Assembly: GCF_026000375.1 (NCBI RefSeq)
Contig: NZ_AP026708.1
Coordinates: 1,428,501 to 1,492,500 of the forward strand
Origin: Pseudodesulfovibrio portus
Lineage (GTDB): Bacteria; Desulfobacterota; Desulfovibrionia; Desulfovibrionales; Desulfovibrionaceae
Direction: 5' to 3'
Length of the DNA stretch: 64,000 nucleotides
Part shown: in pieces, positions 31,388 to 40,791 of the stretch
Numbering within the stretch: position 1 is the first letter of the stretch
Layout of the letters: every line of letters begins with the position of its first letter
The notes under the pieces: model-generated
The model's database searches: none
Seen by the model: only the letters and a program-made list of their open reading frames with translations
What the model was told of the DNA's origin: nothing
Made by a program: the position numbers and the translations under genes

Positions 31388-34384
31388 CTACCAATCGAGT
31401 GTTGCCTTGAACGCCTGGGCCAAGGCTCCGACCTCCTCGTTCAGCACTGTCTCTTCGGCATATTTTGCAATTAATTTAGGGGCATTTGAGACCTGCCCGA
31501 TCAAGCCGAGGATTTGCCCGGCAAAAAGGGCCTCAAAGGCCGCCCGGTCCGCCGGTTTCACGGTGACGACGAACCGGCTGGCGGACTCGGCATAGAGCAC
31601 GCCGGTCAGGTTCATGTCGCCGCAGGTCGGCACAGCGTCCAGGTCGACTTCCGCGCCCAGCCTGCCTCCGATGCACATCTCGGCCAGGGCCACGCCCAGC
31701 CCGCCGTCCGAGCAGTCGTGGCAGGCGGAGATCAGTCCCTGCTGCGAGGCCGCGAACACGGCTTCGTAACGGGCCTTGGCGGACAGGAGGTCCACCTGGG
31801 GTGCGTCGGGATTGGAGAAGCCCAGTTCGTCGGCCACCTCGGAGCCGCCCAGTTCGGGGCGGGTCAGGCCGAGCACGTAGATCAGGTCGCCCTCTCTCTT
31901 GAAATCCGAGGTCATGCACTTGTTCACGTCCGGGATGACGCCGATGACCGAGAAGAGCACGGTGGGAGGGATGGATATCTTGTGGCCGCCGCCCTTGTAG
32001 TCGTTCTTCATGGAGTCCTTGCCGGACACGCAGGGCACGCCGAAGCCGAGGCAATAGTGGGCCAGGGCCTGGTTGGCACGCACCAGCTGGGCGAGCTTGT
32101 ACTGTCCGTCGGGGGTGGTTTCGGACTGCACGGGATCGCACCAGCAGAAATTGTCGCAACCGGCCATGTAGTTGACGTCGCCGCCCACGGCCACGGCGTT
32201 GCGGATGCCTTCGTCAATGGCGTTGGCCATCATCCAGTAGGTGTCGTAATCGGAAAACTGCGGGCAGATGCCGTGGGAGATGACCAATCCCTTATCCGAA
32301 CCGTATTCCGGGCGCACCACGCCCGCGTCGGACGGGCCGTCAGCCTTGACGCCCACCATGGGCTTGACCGCGGACCGGCCCTGTACCTCGTGGTCGTACT
32401 GGCGCACCACGTACTCCTTGGAGCAGATGTTCAGGCGGCCCAGCATGTTCTTGAGCAGCCCGTTCTGGTCGGCGGGAACCGGGACCTCGTCGCGGTCGTG
32501 GACCGGACGCTCCCAGGTGGCCGTCAATTCCATCTGGGGCACGCCGTTGTGCAGAAAATCCATATCCAGGCAGGTAACGATCTTGTCGCCGTACCGGACC
32601 AGGTACTTGCCGGAGTCGGTGAAGTTGCCGAGCACGGTGGACTCCACGTCCATCTCCGCGCTCAGTGCCATGAACTCGTCCAGCTTCTCGGGCGGCACGG
32701 CCATGGTCATGCGCTCCTGGGCCTCGGAGATGAGAATCTCCCAGGGCCGCAGGCCGTCGTACTTGAGGGGGGCCTTGGCCAGGTCCATGTCGAAGCCGCC
32801 CGAGTCCTCGGCCATCTCGCCCACGGACGAGGACAGCCCGCCCGCGCCGTTGTCGGTGATGGCGTTGTAGAGGCCCCGGTCGCGGGCGCGCATCAGGAAA
32901 TCGTACATCTTGCGCTGGGTGATGGGGTCGCCGATCTGGACGGCCGTGGCCGGGGAGCCCTCGTGCAGCTCCTCGGAGGAGAAGGTCGCGCCGTGGATGC
33001 CGTCCGCGCCGATGCGGCCACCGGACATGACGATGAAATCGCCGGACATGGCGCACTTCTCGTGGGACGGCCTGCCGGCCACGGTGACGGGCATGGTGCC
33101 GATGGTGCCGCAGTAGACCAGCGGCTTGCCGAAATAACGCTCGTCAAAGACGATGGACCCGTTCACGGTGGGGATGCCGGACTTGTTGCCGCCGTGCTCA
33201 ACGCCCTCGCGCACGCCCTCGAACACCCGGCGCGGGTGGAGCAGCCTGGGCGGCAGCTCGCCCTCGTAGAAGGGATCGGCAAAGCAGAACACGTCGGTGT
33301 TGCACAGCAGGTTGGCGCCGATGCCGGTGCCCATGGGGTCGCGGTTGACGCCCACGATGCCGGTCAGGGCCCCGCCGTAGGGGTCGAGCGCGGACGGGGA
33401 GTTGTGGGTCTCCATCTTCACGCAGACGTTGATGGAGTCGGAAAAGGAGATCACGCCCGCATTGTCCTTGAACACGGACAGGCAGTAGTCGCCGCCCTCG
33501 CGGGTGGCCGCGTTGCGCTCGCGAATCTGTTTGGTGGAACCCTGGATGAAGGTCTTGTACAGGCTGGACAGCTCGGAAATCTTGCCGGTCTCGGTGTTCT
33601 CGTAGGCGATCTTTGCGGAGAATATCTTGTGCTTGCAGTGCTCGGACCAGGTCTGTGCCAGGACCTCGATCTCGGCGTCGGTGGGGTCGATGCCCAGGCC
33701 GAACTTGGCGCGCTCGGCCTGCACCGCCGGGTCGGCGTACCAGGCCCGGATGTCGTGCATCTCGCGCAGGGACAGGGCCAGGGTGTTGGCCCGGGAAAAG
33801 TCCGTCATCTCCTGATCCGTCATGGTGGACAGGGGGATGATGTTCACCTCGTCGGACGCCTCGCCCGTGACCCGGGCGGCCTTGGCCTCGAAGCCGGGGT
33901 CCGTGGTCCAGGTGGCGGCGGATTTGTACTCGAAGCGCTGGATGAGCTCGTTGGCAAGCAGGTCCTTGCCGATGCGTTTGATGTCGCCCTCGGCCATGTC
34001 GGCGGTGATGAGATACTGGCGGGAGGTGTAGACCTTGACGCCCTCAAGCGCCTTCTTGTCCAGGCCCAGCACCACGCCCAGGGTCTCCCTGGCGGTGCGG
34101 CCCTCGTTGTCGGTCACGCCGGGCCGGAAGCCGACCTCGATGATCCAGTCGAAATCACGGGCCAGCGGCGAAAGGGACGCCTCGTGCAGCACGGGGTCGT
34201 GCAGGGCGGCCCGCTCCAGGGCGAGGTCCACCTGGGCCTGATCGAGCCCTTCCAGGGTGTAGACGTTGACGATGCGCACACCGCCCACGTCCATGTGCAG
34301 CTCTCCGGTGATCTTGCGGGCGATCTTCTCGCCCAACACGTCACGCACATTTTCCTTCAGACCGACAAGTACACGGCACAGCAT
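31388..34384 (-). CDS. purL: Phosphoribosylformylglycinamidine synthase, PurS-PurL fusion
   Basis: 998 residues, much longer than a stand-alone PurL (~740) and shorter than the gamma-proteobacterial PurL with glutaminase. The first ~85 residues resemble PurS (CRVLVGLKENVRDVLGEKI). Two AIR-synthase-type halves follow, with WSEHCKHK and KMETHNSPSALDPYGGA in the ATP/FGAR site. No C-terminal glutamine-amidotransferase domain is present, so a separate PurQ is required. It catalyses the fourth step of purine synthesis. It is preceded by a terminator after the prenyl synthase gene. Confidence 0.95.
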   Translation of the reverse strand: MLCRVLVGLKENVRDVLGEKIARKITGELHMDVGGVRIVNVYTLEGLDQAQVDLALERAALHDPVLHEASLSPLARDFDWIIEVGFRPGVTDNEGRTARETLGVVLGLDKKALEGVKVYTSRQYLITADMAEGDIKRIGKDLLANELIQRFEYKSAATWTTDPGFEAKAARVTGEASDEVNIIPLSTMTDQEMTDFSRANTLALSLREMHDIRAWYADPAVQAERAKFGLGIDPTDAEIEVLAQTWSEHCKHKIFSAKIAYENTETGKISELSSLYKTFIQGSTKQIRERNAATREGGDYCLSVFKDNAGVISFSDSINVCVKMETHNSPSALDPYGGALTGIVGVNRDPMGTGIGANLLCNTDVFCFADPFYEGELPPRLLHPRRVFEGVREGVEHGGNKSGIPTVNGSIVFDERYFGKPLVYCGTIGTMPVTVAGRPSHEKCAMSGDFIVMSGGRIGADGIHGATFSSEELHEGSPATAVQIGDPITQRKMYDFLMRARDRGLYNAITDNGAGGLSSSVGEMAEDSGGFDMDLAKAPLKYDGLRPWEILISEAQERMTMAVPPEKLDEFMALSAEMDVESTVLGNFTDSGKYLVRYGDKIVTCLDMDFLHNGVPQMELTATWERPVHDRDEVPVPADQNGLLKNMLGRLNICSKEYVVRQYDHEVQGRSAVKPMVGVKADGPSDAGVVRPEYGSDKGLVISHGICPQFSDYDTYWMMANAIDEGIRNAVAVGGDVNYMAGCDNFCWCDPVQSETTPDGQYKLAQLVRANQALAHYCLGFGVPCVSGKDSMKNDYKGGGHKISIPPTVLFSVIGVIPDVNKCMTSDFKREGDLIYVLGLTRPELGGSEVADELGFSNPDAPQVDLLSAKARYEAVFAASQQGLISACHDCSDGGLGVALAEMCIGGRLGAEVDLDAVPTCGDMNLTGVLYAESASRFVVTVKPADRAAFEALFAGQILGLIGQVSNAPKLIAKYAEETVLNEEVGALAQAFKATLDW

Positions 34385-34407
34385 GATTACTCTCTCCTCT
34401 CAATATG

Positions 34408-34439
34408 CAAAAGGCCGGTCCCTTCCTCGGAACCGGCCT
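34408..34439 (-). terminator. Terminator of the prenyl synthase gene
   Basis: Stem AGGCCGGT, 12-base interior with further pairing, and complement, with a T4 tail on the minus strand. It lies between the prenyl synthase and purL. Confidence 0.75.
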
Positions 34440-34444
34440 GAAAA

Positions 34445-35413
34445 TCACTTGGTTCTGGTCAGCACGAAATCCGCGGCCTGCTTCAGCACGGCCACCTCCT
34501 CGACGGAGTCGAGTCCGTCCAGGCACGCCTTGGCCTTCTCGACATAGCGGGCGGCCTCCTCCCGGGTCTTGTCCGAGTAGCGCCCTTCCCGCACCTGGGC
34601 CAGCACGTCCTCGCACTGGGCCTCGCTCAGGGACTTCTCCTTGAGGGCATCGAGCAGCGCCTCGCTCCCGGCCTCGTCGCCGTCCTCCATGAGCAGGATC
34701 AGCGGCAGGGTCACCTTGCCCTCCTTGAGATCGCCGCCCTCGGGCTTGCCGGTCTCGCTGGTGGGCGAGGCGTAATCCAGGGCGTCGTCCACCAGCTGGA
34801 AGGCGATGCCCACGTTCAGGCCGTACCGGCCCGCGGCGTCCTCCTGCTCCGGGGTGGCCCCTGCCAGGGCGGCCCCGCACCGGCAGGCGCACTCGATGAG
34901 ACGCGCGGTCTTGCCGATGATGATCTCCATGTAGGTGGCGCGGTCCAGGGACGGGTTCCGGGAGAAGGCTATCTCCTCGATCTCGCCCACGGCGGTCTCC
35001 ATGATGCCCCTGGCCAGCAGCCAGGACAGCCGGGAGTTGCCGTAGCGCGCGCCCATCTCGTTGGCCAGGGCGAGCAATGCGTCGCCTGCCAGGATGGTCT
35101 CGGTCCGCCCGAAAACCAGGTGGGCGGCCTTCTTGCCGCGCCTGAGCTCGGCGTCGTCCAGGTAGTCGTCGTGCAGCAGGGTTGCCGAATGGAGCAGTTC
35201 CAGCGCGCAGGCAATGGCGTGGTAGTCGTCCTTGCCGTACCCGAAGGCGCGGGCGAAGAGCAGGGTCATCATGGGCCGGATGCGTTTGCCGCCCGAACCG
35301 ATGATGTGCTTGGCCACATCCCTGACCAAACCGCTCAGCTGATCGGCTTCCTTGTCGAGAAAATCATTGATGCCGGGGAGTTCCCGTTGGAAATATCGTA
35401 AGAGGTCTTCCAT
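34445..35413 (-). CDS. Long-chain polyprenyl diphosphate synthase
   Basis: 322 residues of the trans-isoprenyl synthase family. The first aspartate-rich motif DDYLD is at 82-86, with LELLHSATLLHDD before it; the second is DDALD at ~210. Residues before the first motif are small (Ala/Thr), as in long-chain (C35-C45) enzymes, so it probably makes the menaquinone side chain rather than farnesyl diphosphate. It follows mqnB by 45 bases on the same strand, which supports a menaquinone role. ispB/hepT-like. Confidence 0.92.
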   Translation of the reverse strand: MEDLLRYFQRELPGINDFLDKEADQLSGLVRDVAKHIIGSGGKRIRPMMTLLFARAFGYGKDDYHAIACALELLHSATLLHDDYLDDAELRRGKKAAHLVFGRTETILAGDALLALANEMGARYGNSRLSWLLARGIMETAVGEIEEIAFSRNPSLDRATYMEIIIGKTARLIECACRCGAALAGATPEQEDAAGRYGLNVGIAFQLVDDALDYASPTSETGKPEGGDLKEGKVTLPLILLMEDGDEAGSEALLDALKEKSLSEAQCEDVLAQVREGRYSDKTREEAARYVEKAKACLDGLDSVEEVAVLKQAADFVLTRTK

Positions 35414-35458
35414 ATCGTTTCAGTATGTCAGGTTGCCGGGTGCGGGGCAAGTCCCGCG

Positions 35459-36151
35459 TTAGCCCGAAAAAAGGTCCGCAGCGGCATCTTTCAGGGCCTT
35501 GAGCGCGCCCTTGAGATCCCAGTCCTCTGCCTCGCGGGAGCCCACCAGATTGGAAAGCGTCCGCAGCTCAAGAAACGGCAGCCCTGCCTGCATGCACGGG
35601 TAGGCCAGGGCGAACCCTTCCATGTTTTCCATGTCCGCGTTGCAGGACAGCTTGAGCCATCCGGCCCGCTCCGGGGTCCCGGTCACGCCGGACACGGTCA
35701 CGCCCGCAGCGCGCAGCCAGCCGTCACGCAGCGTCAGGCCCATGCCCGCCGCATCGTTGACCGGATTGAGCTTGATCCGGTTCCAGACAATCTGCTTGCC
35801 CGCCGTGCCCTGGGCAAAGCCGATGCCCTTGGGGTCCACGCTCCCCTCCTCGTCCAGCAGCCCGTATTCGGGCCAGGTCTCCTGCCAGGCGTAGCAGGTG
35901 GACAACAGGGGATACTCTTCGGGATTGTAGGACCCGGCGATGCCGAGGTTGACCATCCCGTCCACGTCCGGACGGGACAGGAGCCTCCCGGCGGCCAGGG
36001 CCGCGTTGACCACGCCCACGCCGGTCACGGCGAGCAGCAGGTCACGGCCCTGGAATCCGTATTCCACGGCCCCGCCCTGCTCCACAGCGGGCGCGTCGGG
36101 AAAGGCCGCCTTCATCTCGTTCACCGTGGCCGTTGCAACAACGATCATCAA
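35459..36151 (-). CDS. mqnB: Futalosine hydrolase
   Basis: A 230-residue nucleosidase of the phosphorylase/MTA-SAH nucleosidase fold. It has the family VTGVGVVNAA and NLGIAGSY phosphate/purine-site blocks and CNADMENMEGFALA, which contains the catalytic Glu. Within this fold, N-terminal VVATATVNEMKAAF fits MqnB. It cleaves futalosine to hypoxanthine and dehypoxanthine futalosine in the alternative menaquinone pathway. It lies between a nucleotide-sugar dehydrogenase (5-base gap) and a prenyl synthase. Confidence 0.88.
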   Translation of the reverse strand: MMIVVATATVNEMKAAFPDAPAVEQGGAVEYGFQGRDLLLAVTGVGVVNAALAAGRLLSRPDVDGMVNLGIAGSYNPEEYPLLSTCYAWQETWPEYGLLDEEGSVDPKGIGFAQGTAGKQIVWNRIKLNPVNDAAGMGLTLRDGWLRAAGVTVSGVTGTPERAGWLKLSCNADMENMEGFALAYPCMQAGLPFLELRTLSNLVGSREAEDWDLKGALKALKDAAADLFSG

Positions 36152-36156
36152 ATCCC

Positions 36157-37479
<1,323 letters not shown>

Positions 37480-37539
37480 ATGCTCTCCGTTTCTCCGTCC
37501 CGGTGGACACAGGCCCGCGTTTGGGGCAGTGTGGCCACC

Positions 37540-37746
37540 ATGAACATCGACTGGTCGCTTCTCATCATGGCAATAGGCCTTGCCTTCGTTTTCGAGGGCA
37601 TACCCTACTTCCTGTTTGCCGAGCGCATGCCCAAATGGCTGCTGACCTTTGCCACCCAGCCACCGAAGTTTTTACGCTTCGTCGGGCTGACCGCGATCAT
37701 ACTCGGCCTCCTGACTATTTCTTTCGGGCGCTCTCTGAACTTTTAG
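37540..37746 (+). CDS. DUF2065 (YjeT-like) small membrane protein
   Basis: 68 residues with two membrane segments: SLLIMAIGLAFVFEGIPYFL and the C-terminal LRFVGLTAIILGLLTISFG. These match DUF2065/YjeT. It is the only plus-strand gene in this stretch and its 3' end overlaps the 3' end of ubiE by 32 bp. The upstream Shine-Dalgarno is weak. The family's function is unknown; it often lies near hflKC, but not here. Confidence 0.8.
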   Translation: MNIDWSLLIMAIGLAFVFEGIPYFLFAERMPKWLLTFATQPPKFLRFVGLTAIILGLLTISFGRSLNF

Positions 37747-38584
37747 CGCCCTTCCCGCCCGCCGGTCTCTTCGCCTTGGCTGCCGCCTTTTTCGGCGCGG
37801 CCTTCTTTTTGGGCGCGGCCTCTGCGGGGGCGGCGTTCCCAAGCGGCTTCTCGGCCACGTGCAGGTAGACGATGCCGGACATCATGGGCACGTTGTAGAC
37901 CCGCTCGAATCCGGCGTTGAGCAGCTCGACGCCCAAGGCCCGCTCGTCCGGGAAGGACTTGATGGTCTCCGCCAGGTAGCGGTAGGCGCCGGGGTCGCCG
38001 GAGATGCGGTCGCCGATGAACGGCAGCAGCTTTTCCAGGTAGAAATTGTACAGCCCCTTCCAGACCCGCTTGGACCCGGTGCCGAACTCCAGGATGCACA
38101 GCCGCGCGCCGGGCTTGAGCACACGCATGAACTCGGCGTAGGCCTCCTCGCGGGGCAGGATGTTGCGGATGCCGAAGGCGATGGTGGCTGCGGACATGGA
38201 ATTGTCCGGCAGGGGCAGGGCCCGGCCGTCGGCCTGGACCGGGAAGATGCGCTCTTCGCGCCCTTCCCTGAGCTTCTTGCGCTTGCCGTTCTCCAGCATG
38301 GGCAGGGCGAAATCAAGGGCCGCCACCGTGCACCCGGGATACTGCCGGAGCAGCTCCACGGACACGTCCATGGTCCCGGCGGCCAGGTCCAGGACCATGC
38401 CGCCCGGTTCCGGGCGGGCCGCCTTGGCCAACCGGTAGCGCCAGAAGATGTCCTGCCCGCCGCTCAGGGCGTGGTTGAGGAAATCATACCACCCGGCGAT
38501 GCGGCCGAACATGGCGGCGACGCGCTCGCCATGCTCGGTGTGGGTGGTGGCCCCGGTGTGGGATTCACATTCCGGACGGGTCAT
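37715..38584 (-). CDS. ubiE: Demethylmenaquinone C-methyltransferase (UbiE/MenG)
   Basis: 289 residues. The class-I methyltransferase core is at ~1-240: VLDLAAGTMDVSVELL is the SAM site and AFGIRNILPREEAYAEFMRVLKPGA is the UbiE signature. It performs the last methylation of menaquinone. An extra ~45-residue tail is almost entirely Lys, Ala and Pro (PKKKAAPKKAAAKAKR), resembling histone-like or RNA-binding tails. It starts directly after the stop of the upstream small gene and overlaps DUF2065 at its 3' end. Confidence 0.93.
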   Translation of the reverse strand: MTRPECESHTGATTHTEHGERVAAMFGRIAGWYDFLNHALSGGQDIFWRYRLAKAARPEPGGMVLDLAAGTMDVSVELLRQYPGCTVAALDFALPMLENGKRKKLREGREERIFPVQADGRALPLPDNSMSAATIAFGIRNILPREEAYAEFMRVLKPGARLCILEFGTGSKRVWKGLYNFYLEKLLPFIGDRISGDPGAYRYLAETIKSFPDERALGVELLNAGFERVYNVPMMSGIVYLHVAEKPLGNAAPAEAAPKKKAAPKKAAAKAKRPAGGKGAKSSESARKK

Positions 38585-38788
38585 CTATTCGGCCTTGTCC
38601 GCCTTTTCGACCAGCTCTTCCTCACGGGAGCCGTCGCCTGCGGTTTCGCCGGTGATGGTACGCATGATGTCCTTGTAGATGACGTCGAAATTCTGCCCGA
38701 AGTTGGAAGGCGAGATGCGCCCCACCTCGATGAACTTGATGACCACTTCCTTGGCCACCTGGAGCGCCTGCTTGTCTAACTTTTCCAT
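38585..38788 (-). CDS. Small helical protein of unknown function
   Basis: 67 residues from the ATG at 38788, with GGGAG eight bases upstream. It starts MEKLDKQALQVAKEVVIKFI, is amphipathic and highly charged, with an acidic C-terminus. No family was recognised with confidence. Its stop abuts the ubiE start, so translation is coupled. A terminator-like hairpin lies immediately upstream in its leader, which suggests attenuation of the operon. Confidence 0.75.
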   Translation of the reverse strand: MEKLDKQALQVAKEVVIKFIEVGRISPSNFGQNFDVIYKDIMRTITGETAGDGSREEELVEKADKAE

Positions 38789-38813
38789 GAACAATCTCCC
38801 GGGATAAAAATGG

Positions 38814-38869
38814 AAAAAACCGCCCGGTGGGAAATGGCCTTGACCAACATAGTCAGGGTAGCCGGGCGG
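38814..38869 (-). terminator. Attenuator-like hairpin in the leader of the small gene-ubiE operon
   Basis: CCGCCCGG at 38820-38827 pairs with 38862-38869, with an inner CCTGAC/GTCAAGG pairing, and is followed on the minus strand by T6. It ends 25 bases before the gene start, and no minus-strand gene lies upstream for it to terminate. Confidence 0.6.
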
Positions 38870-39013
38870 GAAAAAAGAAAGAAACCGAAAAGCCCCTTTC
38901 TTTTTTGCGGATTCAGTAGCATGCGCGGCACGGGTCCGTCGAGTTCTTTATCCCTGTCCCCGCGCCGGGAACACGTGGCCGGATGCCGTGGCGCAACCCG
39001 ACGAAACACCATT

Positions 39014-39087
39014 TCAAACGATGTTTGATTTTCCTGTTGACAACCGCACGGGCCATCTCTATATGAGCCCTTCAAACGCTGTTTGAA
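39014..39087 (+). promoter_or_regulatory. TetR-regulated sigma70 promoter with two operators
   Basis: TTGACA at 39037-39042, 17-bp spacer, TATATG at 39060-39065. Operator 1 TCAAAC-GAT-GTTTGA (39014-39028) lies just upstream of the -35, and operator 2 TTCAAAC-GCT-GTTTGAA (39071-39087) just downstream of the -10. Binding at both would enclose RNA polymerase's site. Confidence 0.85.
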
Positions 39088-39119
39088 ATGACGATTTAAT
39101 CGCACATTTGGAGAGACCA

Positions 39120-39752
39120 ATGAGCAAAGACTCAACCCGCGACAGAATTCTTGCCGCCGCCAGCGCCGAGTTCTCGATCAAGGGATTCGACAAGACCACG
39201 GTCCGGGACATCTGCACCAGGGCGGACGTGAACGTTGCGGCCATCAACTACCATTTCCGCGACAAGCAGAACCTCTATTACAAGGTGCTCGCCCACTGGA
39301 TGGACGACTACATGGAAAAGACCGGATTGCGCGAAAGCATGACGTCCCTCAAGAGCCCGGAAGAGAAATACCGGCAGTACCTGCGCGCGGAACTCAGCTA
39401 CATGTGCAAGGCCAACGACCCCGACGGCGTCCAGCTCAACCAGGCCCGGCAGATCATTCAGGAGCTGAGCTCGGAGGACCATGACCCCGAAGTGTTCAGA
39501 TGTCACAAGGAAGTGGAGGAAGAGATCCTCTTCCCCGTTCTACAGGAACTGCTCGGCGGCTGCGAAGACATGGCCGTGGTGGCCGACGCGGCCATGGCCG
39601 CCACCTCGCTGAGCGTTCACTATTTCCTCCGGGCCCTGGACGACCCCCAATTCACCATCCAGACCGAGGAAGACCTGGACCATACCACGAACTTTCTTGC
39701 CACGTTCGCCCTGGGCGGACTCAAAGCCATCAAAGAGAAATACAATGCTTGA
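39120..39752 (+). CDS. TetR-family repressor of the efflux operon
   Basis: 210 residues from the ATG at 39120 with GGAGAG upstream. The N-terminal TetR helix-turn-helix (STRDRILAAASAEFSIKGFDKTTVRDIC... AAINYHF) is at ~5-50, and the C-terminal ligand domain is of the CerR-like type. It heads a tetR-MFP-RND operon whose promoter has two palindromic operators, so it most probably represses itself and the pump. The inducer is unknown. Confidence 0.92.
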   Translation: MSKDSTRDRILAAASAEFSIKGFDKTTVRDICTRADVNVAAINYHFRDKQNLYYKVLAHWMDDYMEKTGLRESMTSLKSPEEKYRQYLRAELSYMCKANDPDGVQLNQARQIIQELSSEDHDPEVFRCHKEVEEEILFPVLQELLGGCEDMAVVADAAMAATSLSVHYFLRALDDPQFTIQTEEDLDHTTNFLATFALGGLKAIKEKYNA

Positions 39753-40791
39753 GAATAAATTCATCCCCCTCATGATCCTCGTCTCCCTTGCCATGGGATT
39801 GACCCTGGCCGGTTGCGACGGCGAGGAATCCAAGGCCAAGGCAGTGGAGCACGAACGGGTGGTCAAGGTGGAAACCGTGACCGTGACCCCGATTCCCCTG
39901 AAGGACATCCTGACCCTGCCCGGCGAGACCGAGCCGGACGAGGACGTGTCCGTGTCCTCGGATTCCGCAGGCACGGTCAAGTGGCTGGGCGTCCATGAAG
40001 GCGACCGGGTCGAAAAGGGCGCGATCGTCGCCCGCGTGGACGTGGCCTCCAGCGGCGCCCGCCTCGACCAGGCCAAGGCCTCCCGGGAGCTGGCCGCCGA
40101 GCAGCTCCGCCGACGCCGCGAGCTGCTGGAAAAGGGCGTCCTGGCCCAGGAGGAATTCGACGAGATGGCCGCCAAGCTGGAAGAGTCCGACGCATCCCTG
40201 CGCGAGATGCAGGTCAGCGTGGACAACGGCGTGATCCGCGCCCCGGTCTCGGGCATCGTCAACAAGCTGCACGTGGACCAGGGCGAACGGTTGAGCGAGG
40301 GCAGCCCCGTGGTGGACATCGTGGACCCGACCCTCATCCGCGTGACCATCAACGTGCCCGAGATGGACATCCCCTACATCAAAAAGGACCAGAAGGTGAC
40401 CGTGACCGTGGACGCCATCCCCGGCCGCACCTGGGACGGCGTGGTGGAATTCATCTCGTTCAAGGCGGACGCCACGTCCAAGACCTTCGAGACCCGCGTG
40501 CTGACCGACAACCTGGACGGGGCCATCCGCGCGGGCATGCTCGCCCGCGTGTCCCTTGAGCGGCGCACCATTGAAGACGCCGTGACCGCCCCGCTCTACG
40601 CCGTCATCAACCAGGGCGGCGAACGGCTGCTCTACGTCAACGAGAACGGCACGGCCCGCGCCCGGACCATCGAGATCGGCGTGGTCAGCGACGACCTCGT
40701 CCAGGTGACCAGGGGCCTGAAGGCCGGCGACGAACTCATCGTGTCCGGCCACACCATGGTCGAGGACGGCACCAGGGTGGAAACGAAATGA
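39745..40791 (+). CDS. RND efflux periplasmic adaptor (membrane fusion) lipoprotein
   Basis: 348 residues from the ATG at 39745, which overlaps the last codons of tetR. A lipoprotein signal with lipobox TLAGC places the lipid on Cys24. A barrel-sandwich/biotinyl-lipoyl half (AGTVKWLGVHEGDRVEKGA), a coiled-coil alpha-hairpin (~95-150), the second lipoyl half and a beta-barrel domain follow. It links an RND pump to an outer-membrane channel. Its stop overlaps the RND start (ATGA). Confidence 0.93.
   Translation: MLENKFIPLMILVSLAMGLTLAGCDGEESKAKAVEHERVVKVETVTVTPIPLKDILTLPGETEPDEDVSVSSDSAGTVKWLGVHEGDRVEKGAIVARVDVASSGARLDQAKASRELAAEQLRRRRELLEKGVLAQEEFDEMAAKLEESDASLREMQVSVDNGVIRAPVSGIVNKLHVDQGERLSEGSPVVDIVDPTLIRVTINVPEMDIPYIKKDQKVTVTVDAIPGRTWDGVVEFISFKADATSKTFETRVLTDNLDGAIRAGMLARVSLERRTIEDAVTAPLYAVINQGGERLLYVNENGTARARTIEIGVVSDDLVQVTRGLKAGDELIVSGHTMVEDGTRVETK

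Noticed and set aside
31514-34441. A 975-codon open frame on the plus strand opposite purL
   Set aside because: It is the mirror of a secure gene in high-G+C DNA; its composition (Gly/His/Val/Asp-rich) is that of antisense translation and it has no domain.
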